A stretch of DNA of 64,000 nt from Zhihengliuella sp. ISTPL4. Its GTDB lineage: Bacteria; Actinomycetota; Actinomycetes; Actinomycetales; Microbacteriaceae. Positions 18,920 to 26,766 of this stretch are shown here, one piece after another (position 1 is the stretch's first letter; the number at the start of each line of letters is the position of its first letter). The stretch spans positions 1,952,727 through 2,016,726 of the forward strand of contig NZ_CP025422.1 in assembly GCF_002848265.1 (NCBI RefSeq), in the 5' to 3' direction. A model generated the notes under the pieces. It saw only the letters and a list, made by a program, of their open reading frames with translations. It was not told where the DNA came from and did not search any database. Position numbers and translations under genes: made by a program.

Positions 18920-19723
18920 CTAGGACATGCGGGCGAGGCGGGCCCGCGCGATGCAGAAGACGCCGTACAGCGCGAAGCCGACGCCGACCGCGCCGAGGAT
19001 GAGCCGGCCGAACGGCAGGGTAAGCAGGCTGTGCAGCGCGGCGTCGAGTCCCGCGGCGCGTTCCGGGTCCTGCGTCACGGCCGCCACCACGAAGAGCACG
19101 CCGGTCACCCCCACCGCGATGCCCTTGCCGATGTAGCCCACGACGCCGAGGGCCATGACGCCGGCGCGGGCGGCTCCGGTCGGCACGTCGATGAGCTTGC
19201 GGAAGGAGCGCATGATCCCGCCGATGATGAAGCCGATGCCGACGCCGATGACGCTGAGACCGATCACGACGAGCAGCGCCACCCCGCCGGGTGCGGAGAG
19301 CACCACCTGGCTCAGGGTCTGCGAGGCGTCGGAGGACTCGGCCCGGCCCCCCACGGCGTAGATGAGTGCGAGGCCGGCGATCACGAGGTACGTACCGGAG
19401 ATCCCGAAGAGCTTGAGGCGCTTGCCCCACTTCTTCGTCTCCGCGGGGTCGGCGGCGAGGAATCCGCTCGCCACCTGCCACACGGCGAGCGCAAGGAGGC
19501 CGACGGCGATCGCGAGGAGCAGCAGCCCACCGATCGGGTTGTTGCGCACCTGCTCCATCGCGCCGTCCTGGTCGGCGTCACCCGACCCACCGGCGGCGAT
19601 CGTGATGGCGATCGCGCCGATGATGATGTGGATGACGCCGAGGACGACGAATCCCGCGCGGGCGGTCCGCCGGAACGCGGTGGAGTCCTTCGCCACGCGC
19701 GCCGCATGCTTGACGGTGCTCAT
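18920..19723 (-). CDS. DUF1206 integral membrane protein
   Basis: A 267-residue protein with six hydrophobic helices arranged as three two-helix units, the triple DUF1206 pattern ('ARAGFVVLGVIHI', 'LFGISGTYLVIAGLALIYA', 'LGVVGYIGKGIAVGV' start each unit). The start at 19723 gives the usual short cytosolic tail (MSTVKHAARVAKDS). Function unknown in the family. A terminator-like hairpin upstream separates it from the GyrI-like gene. Confidence 0.85.
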   Translation of the reverse strand: MSTVKHAARVAKDSTAFRRTARAGFVVLGVIHIIIGAIAITIAAGGSGDADQDGAMEQVRNNPIGGLLLLAIAVGLLALAVWQVASGFLAADPAETKKWGKRLKLFGISGTYLVIAGLALIYAVGGRAESSDASQTLSQVVLSAPGGVALLVVIGLSVIGVGIGFIIGGIMRSFRKLIDVPTGAARAGVMALGVVGYIGKGIAVGVTGVLFVVAAVTQDPERAAGLDAALHSLLTLPFGRLILGAVGVGFALYGVFCIARARLARMS

Positions 19724-19766
19724 CCTCGAAGAGTATCCGCCGCCGGGTGCCGGGATCAGGGGGTTG

Positions 19767-19791
19767 CTTTCCGCACGCGCGGTGCGGAAGC
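19767..19791 (-). terminator. Terminator after the GyrI-like gene
   Basis: TTCCGCAC (19769-19776) and GTGCGGAA (19782-19789) form an 8-bp stem with a 5-nt loop, 5 bases after the stop of the GyrI-like gene on the minus strand. Confidence 0.55.
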
Positions 19792-19793
19792 GT

Positions 19794-20426
19794 TCAGATC
19801 CGCTCCACCGGCTGCCGCAGGATGGTGCGCAGTTTCTCCGGCGCTGTGCGACGACGGTCGCTGAGGTAGATCTCGTGGTGCCGCCCGCGCATGCGCAGCC
19901 CGTTCTCCGGGACGAAACGCTCGTGCAGCTCTTCCAGCACCGGGCCTTCGTCATCGAACGGCCCGACGTGCAGCGTCTGCACGCAGAGACCCTCGTCGAG
20001 CACCTCCCGCCGGACGGCGGCCAATGCCGGGAGCTCTTCCCCCTTCTTCGCGCTCTTCACCGCGACCGTCTCGACCGCGCGGTCGAACAGGGCGGGAGTG
20101 ACGTGATCGCCCACCATGATCATGAGCGTCCAGAGCCAGGTCGTCTTGTCGCGCCGGGTGGTGAACGACGCCATGTCGGGCGCATGCCACAGGCCTTCCA
20201 GGGGCATCACGACCTGATCGATGCCGAGCTCGGCCCGACTGGCGAACTTGAGCGTGTACGCCAGCGGGTAGAGCGCCGCGACCGCGTCGAAGAAAGCCGG
20301 AGCGGTGTTCGGATCGCCGGCGCCGTCGACCATCAGATAGGTCAGCGGCGGCACGTCGAGGACACGAAAGGCGCCCCGCTTCGCCTGATACGCTTCCAGC
20401 GTCTTCTTCGGATCGGTCGCCGTCAT
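19794..20426 (-). CDS. GyrI-like small-molecule binding domain protein
   Basis: A 210-residue protein of the GyrI-like/SOUL superfamily, related to effector domains that bind hydrophobic compounds. Seen: N-terminal 'FRVLDVPPLTYLMVDGAGDPN' region (part) and C-terminal 'RGRHHEIYLSDRRRTAPEKLRTILRQPV', both typical of stand-alone homologues. Start 20426 follows a GGGAGG-type site. Adjacent to an AraC gene that ends in a related domain; they may respond to the same ligand. Confidence 0.82.
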   Translation of the reverse strand: MTATDPKKTLEAYQAKRGAFRVLDVPPLTYLMVDGAGDPNTAPAFFDAVAALYPLAYTLKFASRAELGIDQVVMPLEGLWHAPDMASFTTRRDKTTWLWTLMIMVGDHVTPALFDRAVETVAVKSAKKGEELPALAAVRREVLDEGLCVQTLHVGPFDDEGPVLEELHERFVPENGLRMRGRHHEIYLSDRRRTAPEKLRTILRQPVERI

Positions 20427-20474
20427 GGCCTGCCTCCCGGTTCGTCGTGCGGTCAGTGTGTCACCGGGCACCGA

Positions 20475-20507
20475 CATCGGGTCGAGCCCCTGGGGCCCGA
20501 CCCGATG
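20475..20507 (-). terminator. Hairpin between AraC and GyrI-like genes
   Basis: CATCGGGTCG (20475-20484) pairs perfectly with CGACCCGATG (20498-20507). It is only 6 bases after the AraC stop, so probably a terminator, though there is no T-run. Confidence 0.5.
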
Positions 20508-20512
20508 CACGG

Positions 20513-21376
20513 TCAGCTCTGCTCGACGGGGAGCCAGAGCTCACAGGAGGCCGTGTCGCCGGTGAACTCCCGGTAGCGGACGATCGAGGGCCCTGGTCGC
20601 AGCCGCCACGGGTTCGACGGGAACCACTCGGTCGCCGTCGCCGCCCACAGGTTCTGCAGAGTCTCCGGGAACGGGCCGCTCGCGCCGAAGACGGCCCAGG
20701 CACCCTCCGCCACGTGCAGGGCGTCGAGGTCGTCGGGGACCGCGGTGTCTTCGCGCACGGCCACCCCGTGCAGGTAGGTCAACGGCGTCCCCTCCGGGGC
20801 GTCCGGGTCGATGTCGGCGGTCACGGCGAGGATGCCCGCGGGCTCCTCGTTCCCGAGCGCCTTGAGGCGAGCGTGCTCCTCGGGCGGGATCGCGGCGATG
20901 TGCGCCTGGATGTGCGGATTGACGCCCACGTGGATGAGCGGGACCTCCGCGGCATGACCGACGAGGACGAATGCGGGACGGTGGGTGATGGTGACGTCCA
21001 TCGGGGTACTCCCTTCGACGCTCAGGCGGAACCGGAGCGTGGGTTGTGTGCGGAGAGGACCCCCGTGCCGACGCGCGTCCGCCGGCCCGATGCCGTGCAC
21101 GGCGCGGAACGCCCGGGCGAACGCCTCGGTCGAGCCGTAGCCGTGCCGAACGGCGACGTCGAGCAGACTCGGAGCGCCGGCGGCGAGCTCGGCGCCGGCG
21201 AGAGTCATCCGACGACGCCGCACGTATTCGGTCAACGGCATCCCGGCGAGCGCCGAGAACATCCGACGCAGGTGGTACTCGGTGGTGCCATGCGCCCGGG
21301 CGAACGCGGCGACGTCGATCTCCTGGCCGTGGTCCCCGTCGACGAGGTCGACCAGAGCATTGAGCGTGCCGATCAC
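20513..21376 (-). CDS. AraC-family regulator with C-terminal GyrI-like domain
   Basis: A 287-residue regulator. Residues 1-105 hold two helix-turn-helix motifs ('FARAHGTTEYHLRRMFSAL', 'VAVRHGYGSTEAFARAFR'); residues about 125-287 are a GyrI-like effector domain ending '...FTGDTASCELWLPV'. The HTH-first order matches Rob/SoxS-plus-GyrI regulators that sense drugs or amphiphiles. The target may be itself or the GyrI-like gene 86 bases downstream. Confidence 0.9.
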   Translation of the reverse strand: MIGTLNALVDLVDGDHGQEIDVAAFARAHGTTEYHLRRMFSALAGMPLTEYVRRRRMTLAGAELAAGAPSLLDVAVRHGYGSTEAFARAFRAVHGIGPADARRHGGPLRTQPTLRFRLSVEGSTPMDVTITHRPAFVLVGHAAEVPLIHVGVNPHIQAHIAAIPPEEHARLKALGNEEPAGILAVTADIDPDAPEGTPLTYLHGVAVREDTAVPDDLDALHVAEGAWAVFGASGPFPETLQNLWAATATEWFPSNPWRLRPGPSIVRYREFTGDTASCELWLPVEQS

Positions 21377-21460
21377 AGAGGTCCTCCTTCCCCACCATCG
21401 TGTCGCCGGCGCCGGTCGAGGTACCCGATCGTTCCGGACCGATGCGATCGGCCCGGAGGC

Positions 21461-21595
21461 TCAGAGCTCGGTCGGGACCGCGGGCTCCGTGTCCTCCACC
21501 TCGGGGTGACGGGCGAGGTTCACCACGGCGGCGATGAGACCGCCCCACACCGTGACCATGGCGATGATCATCATGACGATCGCGGTGGTGGTCAT
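21461..21595 (-). CDS. metS: MetS-type small subunit of NSS transporter
   Basis: A 44-residue protein with a single transmembrane helix (residues about 4-26, 'AIVMMIIAMVTVWGGLIAAVV') and an acidic tail. In Corynebacterium the small MetS protein is needed for methionine/alanine uptake by MetP. ATG 21595 overlaps the metP stop by 4 bases (ATGA), so the two are coupled. The position and length match this family well. Confidence 0.85.
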   Translation of the reverse strand: MTTTAIVMMIIAMVTVWGGLIAAVVNLARHPEVEDTEPAVPTEL

Positions 21596-23211
21596 GCGCC
21601 CGCTCCCTTCGTCTGTGCGGCCGGGACGGCGATGCTCGTCGTCTCCGGGTCGGCGGCGTACTCCTCCTGGTCCAGGAAGTCGTCGTAGCCGACGTCGTCC
21701 TTCGCGCGCGAGCGCCTGCTCCACGGCACCAGCGACAGCAGCACTCCCCCGATCACCAGCGCGATGACCATGCCCCAGCCGAACACCCCGAGGAACCAGC
21801 CGGGGTAGCCGCTGTACGGCTCGGCGATCTTCGTCAGGAGTTCGGTGATCAGCAGGTACCCGAGCACGAGCGGTGCGAGGACACCCACGAGCAGGCGCCA
21901 GAGCAGGCCGACGCGGAAGCTCGATCGGCGGTTGAGGTGCTCCTGCAGCTGCGGCAGCTTGTGCAGCACCCAGGCCACGACGATCACCGCGACGAGAGCG
22001 ACCGCCATGATGCCGAAGGCGTTGACGAAGGCGTCGGTCGTGTCGAGGACCGACAGCGCGGTGGTGGTGGAGAACAGGGCGGCGGAGATGATGGCCAGCG
22101 GGATCGAGACGACGAGGGTGGTGCGCACCCGCGCCCAGCCGAGCTTGTCCTGCAGCGCCGCGACGATCACCTCCAGGATCGAGATCATCGAGGTGATCCC
22201 GGCGAAGACGAGCGCGCCGAAGAACAGCACGCCGATGATCGAGCCGCCGGTCGCCTGCGACACGATTGTGGGGAACGCGACGAACGCGAGACCGATGCCC
22301 GAGGTCGCGACGCCGGAGACATCCGTGCTCTGTGCCTGAGCCATGAACCCGAGGGCGGCGAACACGCCGATGCCGGCGAGGATCTCGAAGCCGGAGTTGG
22401 CGAACGCGACCACGAGACCCGAGCCGGTGAGGTCGGTCTTGCGCTTCAGGTAGGAGGCGTAGGTCACCATGATGCCGAACGCGACGGACAGCGAGAAGAA
22501 GATGTGCCCGTAGGCGGAGGCCCACACGGCCGGGTCGGCGAGCGCCTCCCAGTTCGGCGTGAAGAACGCGTTGAGACCGTCCAGGGCGCCGGGGAGGAAG
22601 AGAGCCTGCACGACGAGCACCGCGAACATGAGGGTGAGCAGAGGCATCAGGATCATGTTGGCGCGACCGATGCCGCGCTTGACGCCGAGCGCCATGATGA
22701 CGATGACGATCAGCCACACCGCGATCAGCGGCAGGCCCACCTGCGGCACGAACTCGCCCGACAGGCCGACCTCCGCGACATCGGCCGACTGCAGGAAGTC
22801 GACGAAGAAGAAGTCGTTCTCGTTGCCCGCACCCCAGGTCAGCTGCGCCGAGAACCAGGTGTACATGCCGGCCCAGGCGACGATCACGGCGTAGTACACG
22901 GCGATGACGACGCAGATCAGCACCTGCCACCAGCCCAGCGGTTCGGCGGCCCGGTGCAGACGCCGGAACGCGAGCGGGGCGGAACCGCGGAACCGGTGGC
23001 CGATCGCGTAGTCGAGGAACAGCAGCGGGATACCGGCGGTCAGCAGCGCGCACAGGTACGGAATGAGGAACGCACCGCCGCCGCCTTCGTAGGCGACGTA
23101 GGGGAAGCGCCAGATGTTCCCGAGACCCACGGCCGAGCCGATCGCCGAGAGGATGAACACGTTCCGCGAGCCGAAGGCCTCGCGCTGCGGCGTCTGGGTG
23201 GGTCTAGGCAT
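21592..23211 (-). CDS. metP: Sodium-dependent amino acid transporter, MetP-type NSS family
   Basis: A 539-residue secondary transporter with about 11-12 transmembrane helices. Seen: TM1 hallmark 'SAIGSAVGLGNIWRFPYVAYE' region (key part GLGNIWRFPY) with the sodium/substrate-binding unwound segment, and 'FFSLSVAFGIMVTYASYL' of TM6. A likely importer of methionine and small neutral amino acids because it is paired with MetS; substrate is inferred from that pairing. Confidence 0.92.
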   Translation of the reverse strand: MPRPTQTPQREAFGSRNVFILSAIGSAVGLGNIWRFPYVAYEGGGGAFLIPYLCALLTAGIPLLFLDYAIGHRFRGSAPLAFRRLHRAAEPLGWWQVLICVVIAVYYAVIVAWAGMYTWFSAQLTWGAGNENDFFFVDFLQSADVAEVGLSGEFVPQVGLPLIAVWLIVIVIMALGVKRGIGRANMILMPLLTLMFAVLVVQALFLPGALDGLNAFFTPNWEALADPAVWASAYGHIFFSLSVAFGIMVTYASYLKRKTDLTGSGLVVAFANSGFEILAGIGVFAALGFMAQAQSTDVSGVATSGIGLAFVAFPTIVSQATGGSIIGVLFFGALVFAGITSMISILEVIVAALQDKLGWARVRTTLVVSIPLAIISAALFSTTTALSVLDTTDAFVNAFGIMAVALVAVIVVAWVLHKLPQLQEHLNRRSSFRVGLLWRLLVGVLAPLVLGYLLITELLTKIAEPYSGYPGWFLGVFGWGMVIALVIGGVLLSLVPWSRRSRAKDDVGYDDFLDQEEYAADPETTSIAVPAAQTKGAGA

Positions 23212-23261
23212 GCCCGCGAGGATACCGGAACCCGTAGGCCCCGGCGAGTGACGCGCTCGGG

Positions 23262-24053
23262 TCAGAGCATCGCGGTCAGCACGCCGCCGTCCGCCCGCAG
23301 CGCGGCGCCGTTCGTCGCGGAGGCCCGGGCGCTGGAGAGGTAGACGACGAGGTCCGCGACCTCGGCCGGATCGAGGAAGCGCTCCAGCAGTGTGGTCGCG
23401 TTCCGTCCGATGATCGCCTCCTTCATCACGTCCTCAAAGACGGACTGGGCCTCGGCGATCGCGGCGACGCTCGCCGCGACGCCCTCGGAGTAGGTGGGCC
23501 CACCCAGGACGGTGTTCACCGTCACGCCGGTGCCGCGGGTGAGTTTGGCCAGCCCGTTCCCGAGCGCGATCATCGCGGCCTTCGTCACGCCGTAGTGCAC
23601 CATGTCGGCCGGGACGTTGACGCCGGACTCGCTGCTGACGAAGACGATGCGCCCCCAGCCCCGCTCCCGCATCCCCGGCAGGAGAGAGCGGGAGAGACGC
23701 ACGCCGCTCATCACGTTCACCTCGAAGTAGCGCGCCCAGTCCTCGTCGGCGATGTCCGCGAAGTCGGCGAGTCCGAAGAGACCGACGTTGTTGACGAGGA
23801 CGTCGACGTGACCGAGCTTCCCCGTCAGCCGCGCCACCTGCGACGGGTCGGTGAAGTCGGCGACGATCCCGGAGACGGTCGCCTCCGGATGCGCGAGGGC
23901 CAAGGCGCGGACCGCCGCGTCGACGCGACCCTCGTCACGACCGTTGATCACGACATCGGCCCCCTCGGCGGCGAGAGCGGACGCGACCGCATATCCGATC
24001 CCCTGGCTCGATCCGCTGATGAACGCCCTCTTGCCGCGCAGCCCCAGTTCCAT
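23262..24053 (-). CDS. Short-chain dehydrogenase/reductase
   Basis: A 263-residue NAD(P)-dependent oxidoreductase. Seen: cofactor motif SGSSQGIG (TGxxxGIG variant), NNVG, catalytic serine in 'VSSESG', and YGVTK (YxxxK). The C-terminal 'FLDPAEVADLVVYLSS' is normal. A good ribosome-binding site (GAGAGGG) precedes ATG 24053. Divergent from a MarR regulator with operator-like repeats between, which probably repress it. Substrate unknown. Confidence 0.92.
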   Translation of the reverse strand: MELGLRGKRAFISGSSQGIGYAVASALAAEGADVVINGRDEGRVDAAVRALALAHPEATVSGIVADFTDPSQVARLTGKLGHVDVLVNNVGLFGLADFADIADEDWARYFEVNVMSGVRLSRSLLPGMRERGWGRIVFVSSESGVNVPADMVHYGVTKAAMIALGNGLAKLTRGTGVTVNTVLGGPTYSEGVAASVAAIAEAQSVFEDVMKEAIIGRNATTLLERFLDPAEVADLVVYLSSARASATNGAALRADGGVLTAML

Positions 24054-24089
24054 CCGTCGCCCTCTCGCTTCCGCGGACCTCGCCGCGTT

Positions 24090-24138
24090 ACTTGCCTGAG
24101 CAAGTCATCCTAGCCTCCGCTCACTTTCCCAAGCAAGC
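24090..24138. promoter_or_regulatory. MarR operator pair between SDR and marR
   Basis: Perfect inverted repeat ACTTGC-CTGA-GCAAGT (24090-24105) and an imperfect copy ACTTTC-CCAA-GCAAGC (24123-24138), 33 bp centre to centre, about three helical turns. They lie in the 117-bp divergent region. Confidence 0.7.
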
Positions 24139-24170
24139 GAAGAGCACGGATCGACCACTACGGTGGAGGA

Positions 24171-24665
24171 ATGTCGTCGCCGCCCTCGCCTGCCCCCTTG
24201 AACGCCGAAGAACTGGACGTCTGGTCAGCACTCGCCACCCTCCTCGAACGGCTACCCGCGGCCCTCGACGCACAGCTGCAGCGGGACAGCGGGCTGACCC
24301 ACTTCGAGCACGGCATCCTCTTCGCCCTCGACGCAGCGCCGGAGCGCACGCTCCGTCTCAGCGTCCTCGCCGGCTACGCGAACAGCACACTGTCCCGACT
24401 CTCCCGCGCGGTCACCCGCCTGGAGGCGAAAGGCTGGGTCCGACGCGAGGTCGATGCGGAGGACGGGCGCTTCACCCTCGGCATCCTCACCGACGCCGGC
24501 CACCGGAAGGTCGAGGAGTCGACTCCCGCTCACCAGGCCCTCATCCGCCACGTCATCTTCGACACGCTGACTCCCACCCAGGCCCGGCAGCTCGGCGCAG
24601 CCAGCCGGAAGATCTCCGCCGCACTCTCCCCCGACCCGACCTGGACGCCGGAGGCGGACGCCTGA
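24171..24665 (+). CDS. MarR-family transcriptional regulator
   Basis: A 164-residue winged-helix regulator. Seen: recognition region 'YANSTLSRLSRAVTRLEAKGWV' (part: NSTLSRLSRAV) and wing 'REVDAEDGRFTLG'. GGAGGA lies directly before ATG 24171. Divergent from the SDR gene; autoregulation and SDR repression through the sites at 24090-24138 are likely. Inducer unknown. Confidence 0.93.
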   Translation: MSSPPSPAPLNAEELDVWSALATLLERLPAALDAQLQRDSGLTHFEHGILFALDAAPERTLRLSVLAGYANSTLSRLSRAVTRLEAKGWVRREVDAEDGRFTLGILTDAGHRKVEESTPAHQALIRHVIFDTLTPTQARQLGAASRKISAALSPDPTWTPEADA

Positions 24666-24719
24666 GAAGAGGCAGCCCTTCCTCCTGATGGAGCGCCGAC
24701 ACATGTCGAGCGGACCCGT

Positions 24720-25031
24720 TCAGCCGCCGAGGCGGTGACGCCAGTAGCCAGGCCGCCGCCGCTCGTGTGCGTAGGCCAAGACGAAGACCTCATCGTCGAT
24801 CACGGCATAGAGGATGTCGAACGGGAAGCCGGCTACGCTCCGCGAGTAGACCCGCGGCGTGCGGTGACGGTAGACACCCCAGCGGATCGTCGGATCGAGG
24901 ATGCTCTCGATCGCTGCGTCGACCGCATCCATGAAGACGTCGCCCCAGCCGGGACGGCTCGCCTCATACCATTTCGCCGCGGCACGGTACTCGTCGAGAG
25001 CCTCAGCGTGCTCCCGCCAGGTGGACGTCAA
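24720..25031 (-). CDS. ParE/RelE-superfamily toxin
   Basis: A 103-residue type II toxin. Seen: 'EALDEYRAAAKWYEASRPGWGDVFMDAVD' helical hairpin start (part), the core 'RVYSRSVAGFPFDILYAVIDDEVFVLAYAHERRRPGYWRHRL', typical of RelE/ParE (only key residues: FP..ILY and AHERR-P-YW). It would inhibit translation or gyrase. Overlaps the antitoxin gene by 4 bases. Antitoxin first, toxin second. Confidence 0.88.
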   Translation of the reverse strand: MTSTWREHAEALDEYRAAAKWYEASRPGWGDVFMDAVDAAIESILDPTIRWGVYRHRTPRVYSRSVAGFPFDILYAVIDDEVFVLAYAHERRRPGYWRHRLGG

Positions 25032-25279
25032 CGGCGAAGAGCGGAGATCTCGCCACGGACACGAGCGTGAGCCTGGCGCCCGTCAACGAGCCTCGCCGTG
25101 CCCTTGGTGATCTCACTCAGGCGACGATCGACGGCCTCTTCCCATGCTGCGTCGATCTCGTCCTGATTTGCTTCCGTGTCCCTGTCGACGCTGAGCAAGA
25201 GCTGGTGAGCCGCCTCCAGGCGCTCACCAGCATCGAGGGACTTCCCCGCCTCGATGTAATCCGCCAGTTTCGAGGTCAT
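25028..25279 (-). CDS. Addiction-module antitoxin (TIGR02574-like)
   Basis: An 83-residue helical protein, probably the labile partner of the toxin downstream (ATGA overlap). Seen: 'LSVDRDTEANQDEIDAAWEEAVDRRLSEI' helix (part: D-EIDAAWEEAVDRRL) as in addiction module component proteins. It lies 85 bases left of the att core, on the chromosome and just outside the integrated element. Confidence 0.82.
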   Translation of the reverse strand: MTSKLADYIEAGKSLDAGERLEAAHQLLLSVDRDTEANQDEIDAAWEEAVDRRLSEITKGTARLVDGRQAHARVRGEISALRR

Positions 25280-25332
25280 ACAACGAGTGTACGACCGAGC
25301 CCTGACATCAGCGAGAGCGCGGGCTCACACGA

Positions 25333-25362
25333 AAGCCCCGGCGAGCGGACTCGTCGGGGCTT
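25333..25362 (-). terminator. Original tRNA-Ser(GCT) terminator, displaced by integration
   Basis: A 13-bp stem (25333-25345 with 25350-25362, one G-T wobble, CGGA loop) which on the minus strand ends in TTTCGTG. It abuts the copied tRNA 3' end at 25364. Before integration it would have followed the tRNA gene directly. Confidence 0.7.
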
Positions 25363-25363
25363 C

Positions 25364-25389
25364 TCAGTGCGGAGACGAGGGGATTTGAA
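25364..25389. repeat. Left attachment site (26-bp att core)
   Basis: The 26 bp at 25364-25389 are identical to 41872-41897 and match the last 20 nt of tRNA-Ser(GCT) plus 6 nt downstream. Direct repeat, as made by site-specific integration. Confidence 0.92.
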
Positions 25390-25531
25390 ACCCCGCGGTA
25401 GAAGCCCGACTCGGCGAGAAAGGCGAGATTCCGCCATTTTTTGTTGTGGAAACGGCCTCTTCGCGATGCGGGACGGCAATCGTTTGATGGCAGAAACGTG
25501 GCACGACTCAGGAGCCGCGACTAGCTCGCCT

Positions 25532-25924
25532 TCACCGCGCAGTCACAGCGCGAGGCGGCTGAGCCCACGAGTCACGAACGAACACTCGGTCTATTTCGGC
25601 TTGGCTCGGCTCCGTGCTGTGGAATCTCTGTCCCATGCCTGCTGACTCGATGATGTTGTACGGGGTGATTCCGAGAAGATCGGCGATCTTCTCGAGCTCG
25701 GCCTGCTTGAACTCGTAGGCCCCACTGAGCCGGCCAGCGATCGTCGGGCGGCTTACTCCAAGCGCTTCAGCGAGCTCGGAGTGATTCTTGCCAGCACGAG
25801 CAGCTTCGGCTCGAACCGCCGCACCGATGCTCTTCGCCGAAAGCGAGTGCGCGGCGGGCACCCCCTGAGCAGCCGCCAATTCCTCACGGATGATCTCGCG
25901 AAAGACCCTCTCTAGGTCACTCAT
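25532..25924 (-). CDS. XRE-family helix-turn-helix protein
   Basis: A 130-residue protein: helical N-terminus (residues 1-40), then a Cro/CI-type HTH at about 45-100 ('NHSELAEALGVSRPTIAGRLSGAYEF'; key part ALGVSRPTIAGRL). Start 25924 is taken from the first ATG with a plausible N-terminus. First gene inside the left end of the element, reading towards attL. An inverted repeat just upstream (25952-25972) suggests autoregulation. Could be a cargo regulator or a second lysogeny regulator. Confidence 0.8.
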   Translation of the reverse strand: MSDLERVFREIIREELAAAQGVPAAHSLSAKSIGAAVRAEAARAGKNHSELAEALGVSRPTIAGRLSGAYEFKQAELEKIADLLGITPYNIIESAGMGQRFHSTEPSQAEIDRVFVRDSWAQPPRAVTAR

Positions 25925-25951
25925 GCTCCGCCCCTCCGTAGTCAATAGAGA

Positions 25952-25972
25952 CGATACTTAGAAGTCGTATCG
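25952..25972. promoter_or_regulatory. Inverted repeat upstream of the XRE gene
   Basis: CGATAC-N9-GTATCG, between the XRE gene (start 25924) and the plus-strand HTH gene (start 26034). A candidate operator for the XRE protein. Confidence 0.45.
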
Positions 25973-26033
25973 CCATGTACTGACCTGGGCGCCATCCGAG
26001 GTGTCAACCGGCGACCATGGCTAGTCTCGGTCC

Positions 26034-26585
26034 ATGCCGATGGGTGGAGAGCTCGGAATCCAAACCGGGGAATATTGGGCGTTCAGAGCAGGCACGGCAT
26101 TGCCGCTCCAACGCGCACTGATCCTGAATCCGGGGCTCTACTACGAAGCCAGCATCCGGATACGCCTGGTCGATGATCCCGCCGTCGTGGAGCTGTGGAC
26201 GACACGGGCCAAGCTCCCCTGCAAGTGGAAAGACCTCGACGAGTACCTAGAGACGCATCCGGATGTCCCGCGCGGCTATCCGCAAACCCCCGCGCCTCTC
26301 GAGCAACCGGATCCCGGCGCTGTGCGCATGGCCTTCACCGCGAACGAGCTGCGCTCCATCATTCACGATGAGGTGGTCAACGCGCTCGGCTCGCAGAAGA
26401 TCGCGTACACCCTCAGGGAAGCCGCCATCGCCACCGGCGTTAGCGTCACGACGATCGCGGCCGCCGTCAAGATGAATCGACTCGTTGCGCACTACGTCGG
26501 CACCAAGCCGTTGTTCACTCCGGAGGCGCTCAAGGCGTGGGTCGATTCATTGCCTGACGAGCCATGGAAGGTCACCTACCGCTAG
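26034..26585 (+). CDS. Hypothetical protein with C-terminal MerR/excisionase-like HTH
   Basis: A 183-residue protein in two parts. Residues 1-90 form an unknown domain with 'GEYWAFRAGT' and 'LPCKWKDLDEYLETHPDVP'. Residues about 115-180 resemble a DNA-binding HTH of the excisionase type ('TLREAAIATGVSVTTIAAAVKMNRL', key part EAAIATGVSVTTI). Divergent from the XRE gene at 25924. The ribosome-binding site is weak and ATG 26040 is an alternative start. Followed by a strong terminator. May be a regulator; no family recognised for the N-terminal half. Confidence 0.7.
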   Translation: MPMGGELGIQTGEYWAFRAGTALPLQRALILNPGLYYEASIRIRLVDDPAVVELWTTRAKLPCKWKDLDEYLETHPDVPRGYPQTPAPLEQPDPGAVRMAFTANELRSIIHDEVVNALGSQKIAYTLREAAIATGVSVTTIAAAVKMNRLVAHYVGTKPLFTPEALKAWVDSLPDEPWKVTYR

Positions 26586-26609
26586 ACAATGCCCTGAGTG
26601 CGCACGCAT

Positions 26610-26642
26610 GAATCCCCTCCCCGTCCCCCGGGGAGGGGATTC
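26610..26642 (+). terminator. Terminator after the HTH protein gene
   Basis: A perfect 13-bp stem GAATCCCCTCCCC / GGGGAGGGGATTC with a 7-nt loop, 24 bases after the stop. The stretch to 26766 holds no gene; an inverted repeat at 26758-26779 (9 of 10 paired) covers the NYN stop codon and may terminate that gene. Confidence 0.75.
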
Positions 26643-26766
26643 AGTGCACGGAGCGGCCACCCCGCCAGGAGTGTTTCTCGGTCTTTCAGTACGAGCAGAG
26701 TGCAGCCAGTGGAACGTGGAGGCGCACGCAGCGTGGGTGATGGTTCGGATCCGAGTCGAATCGCTC

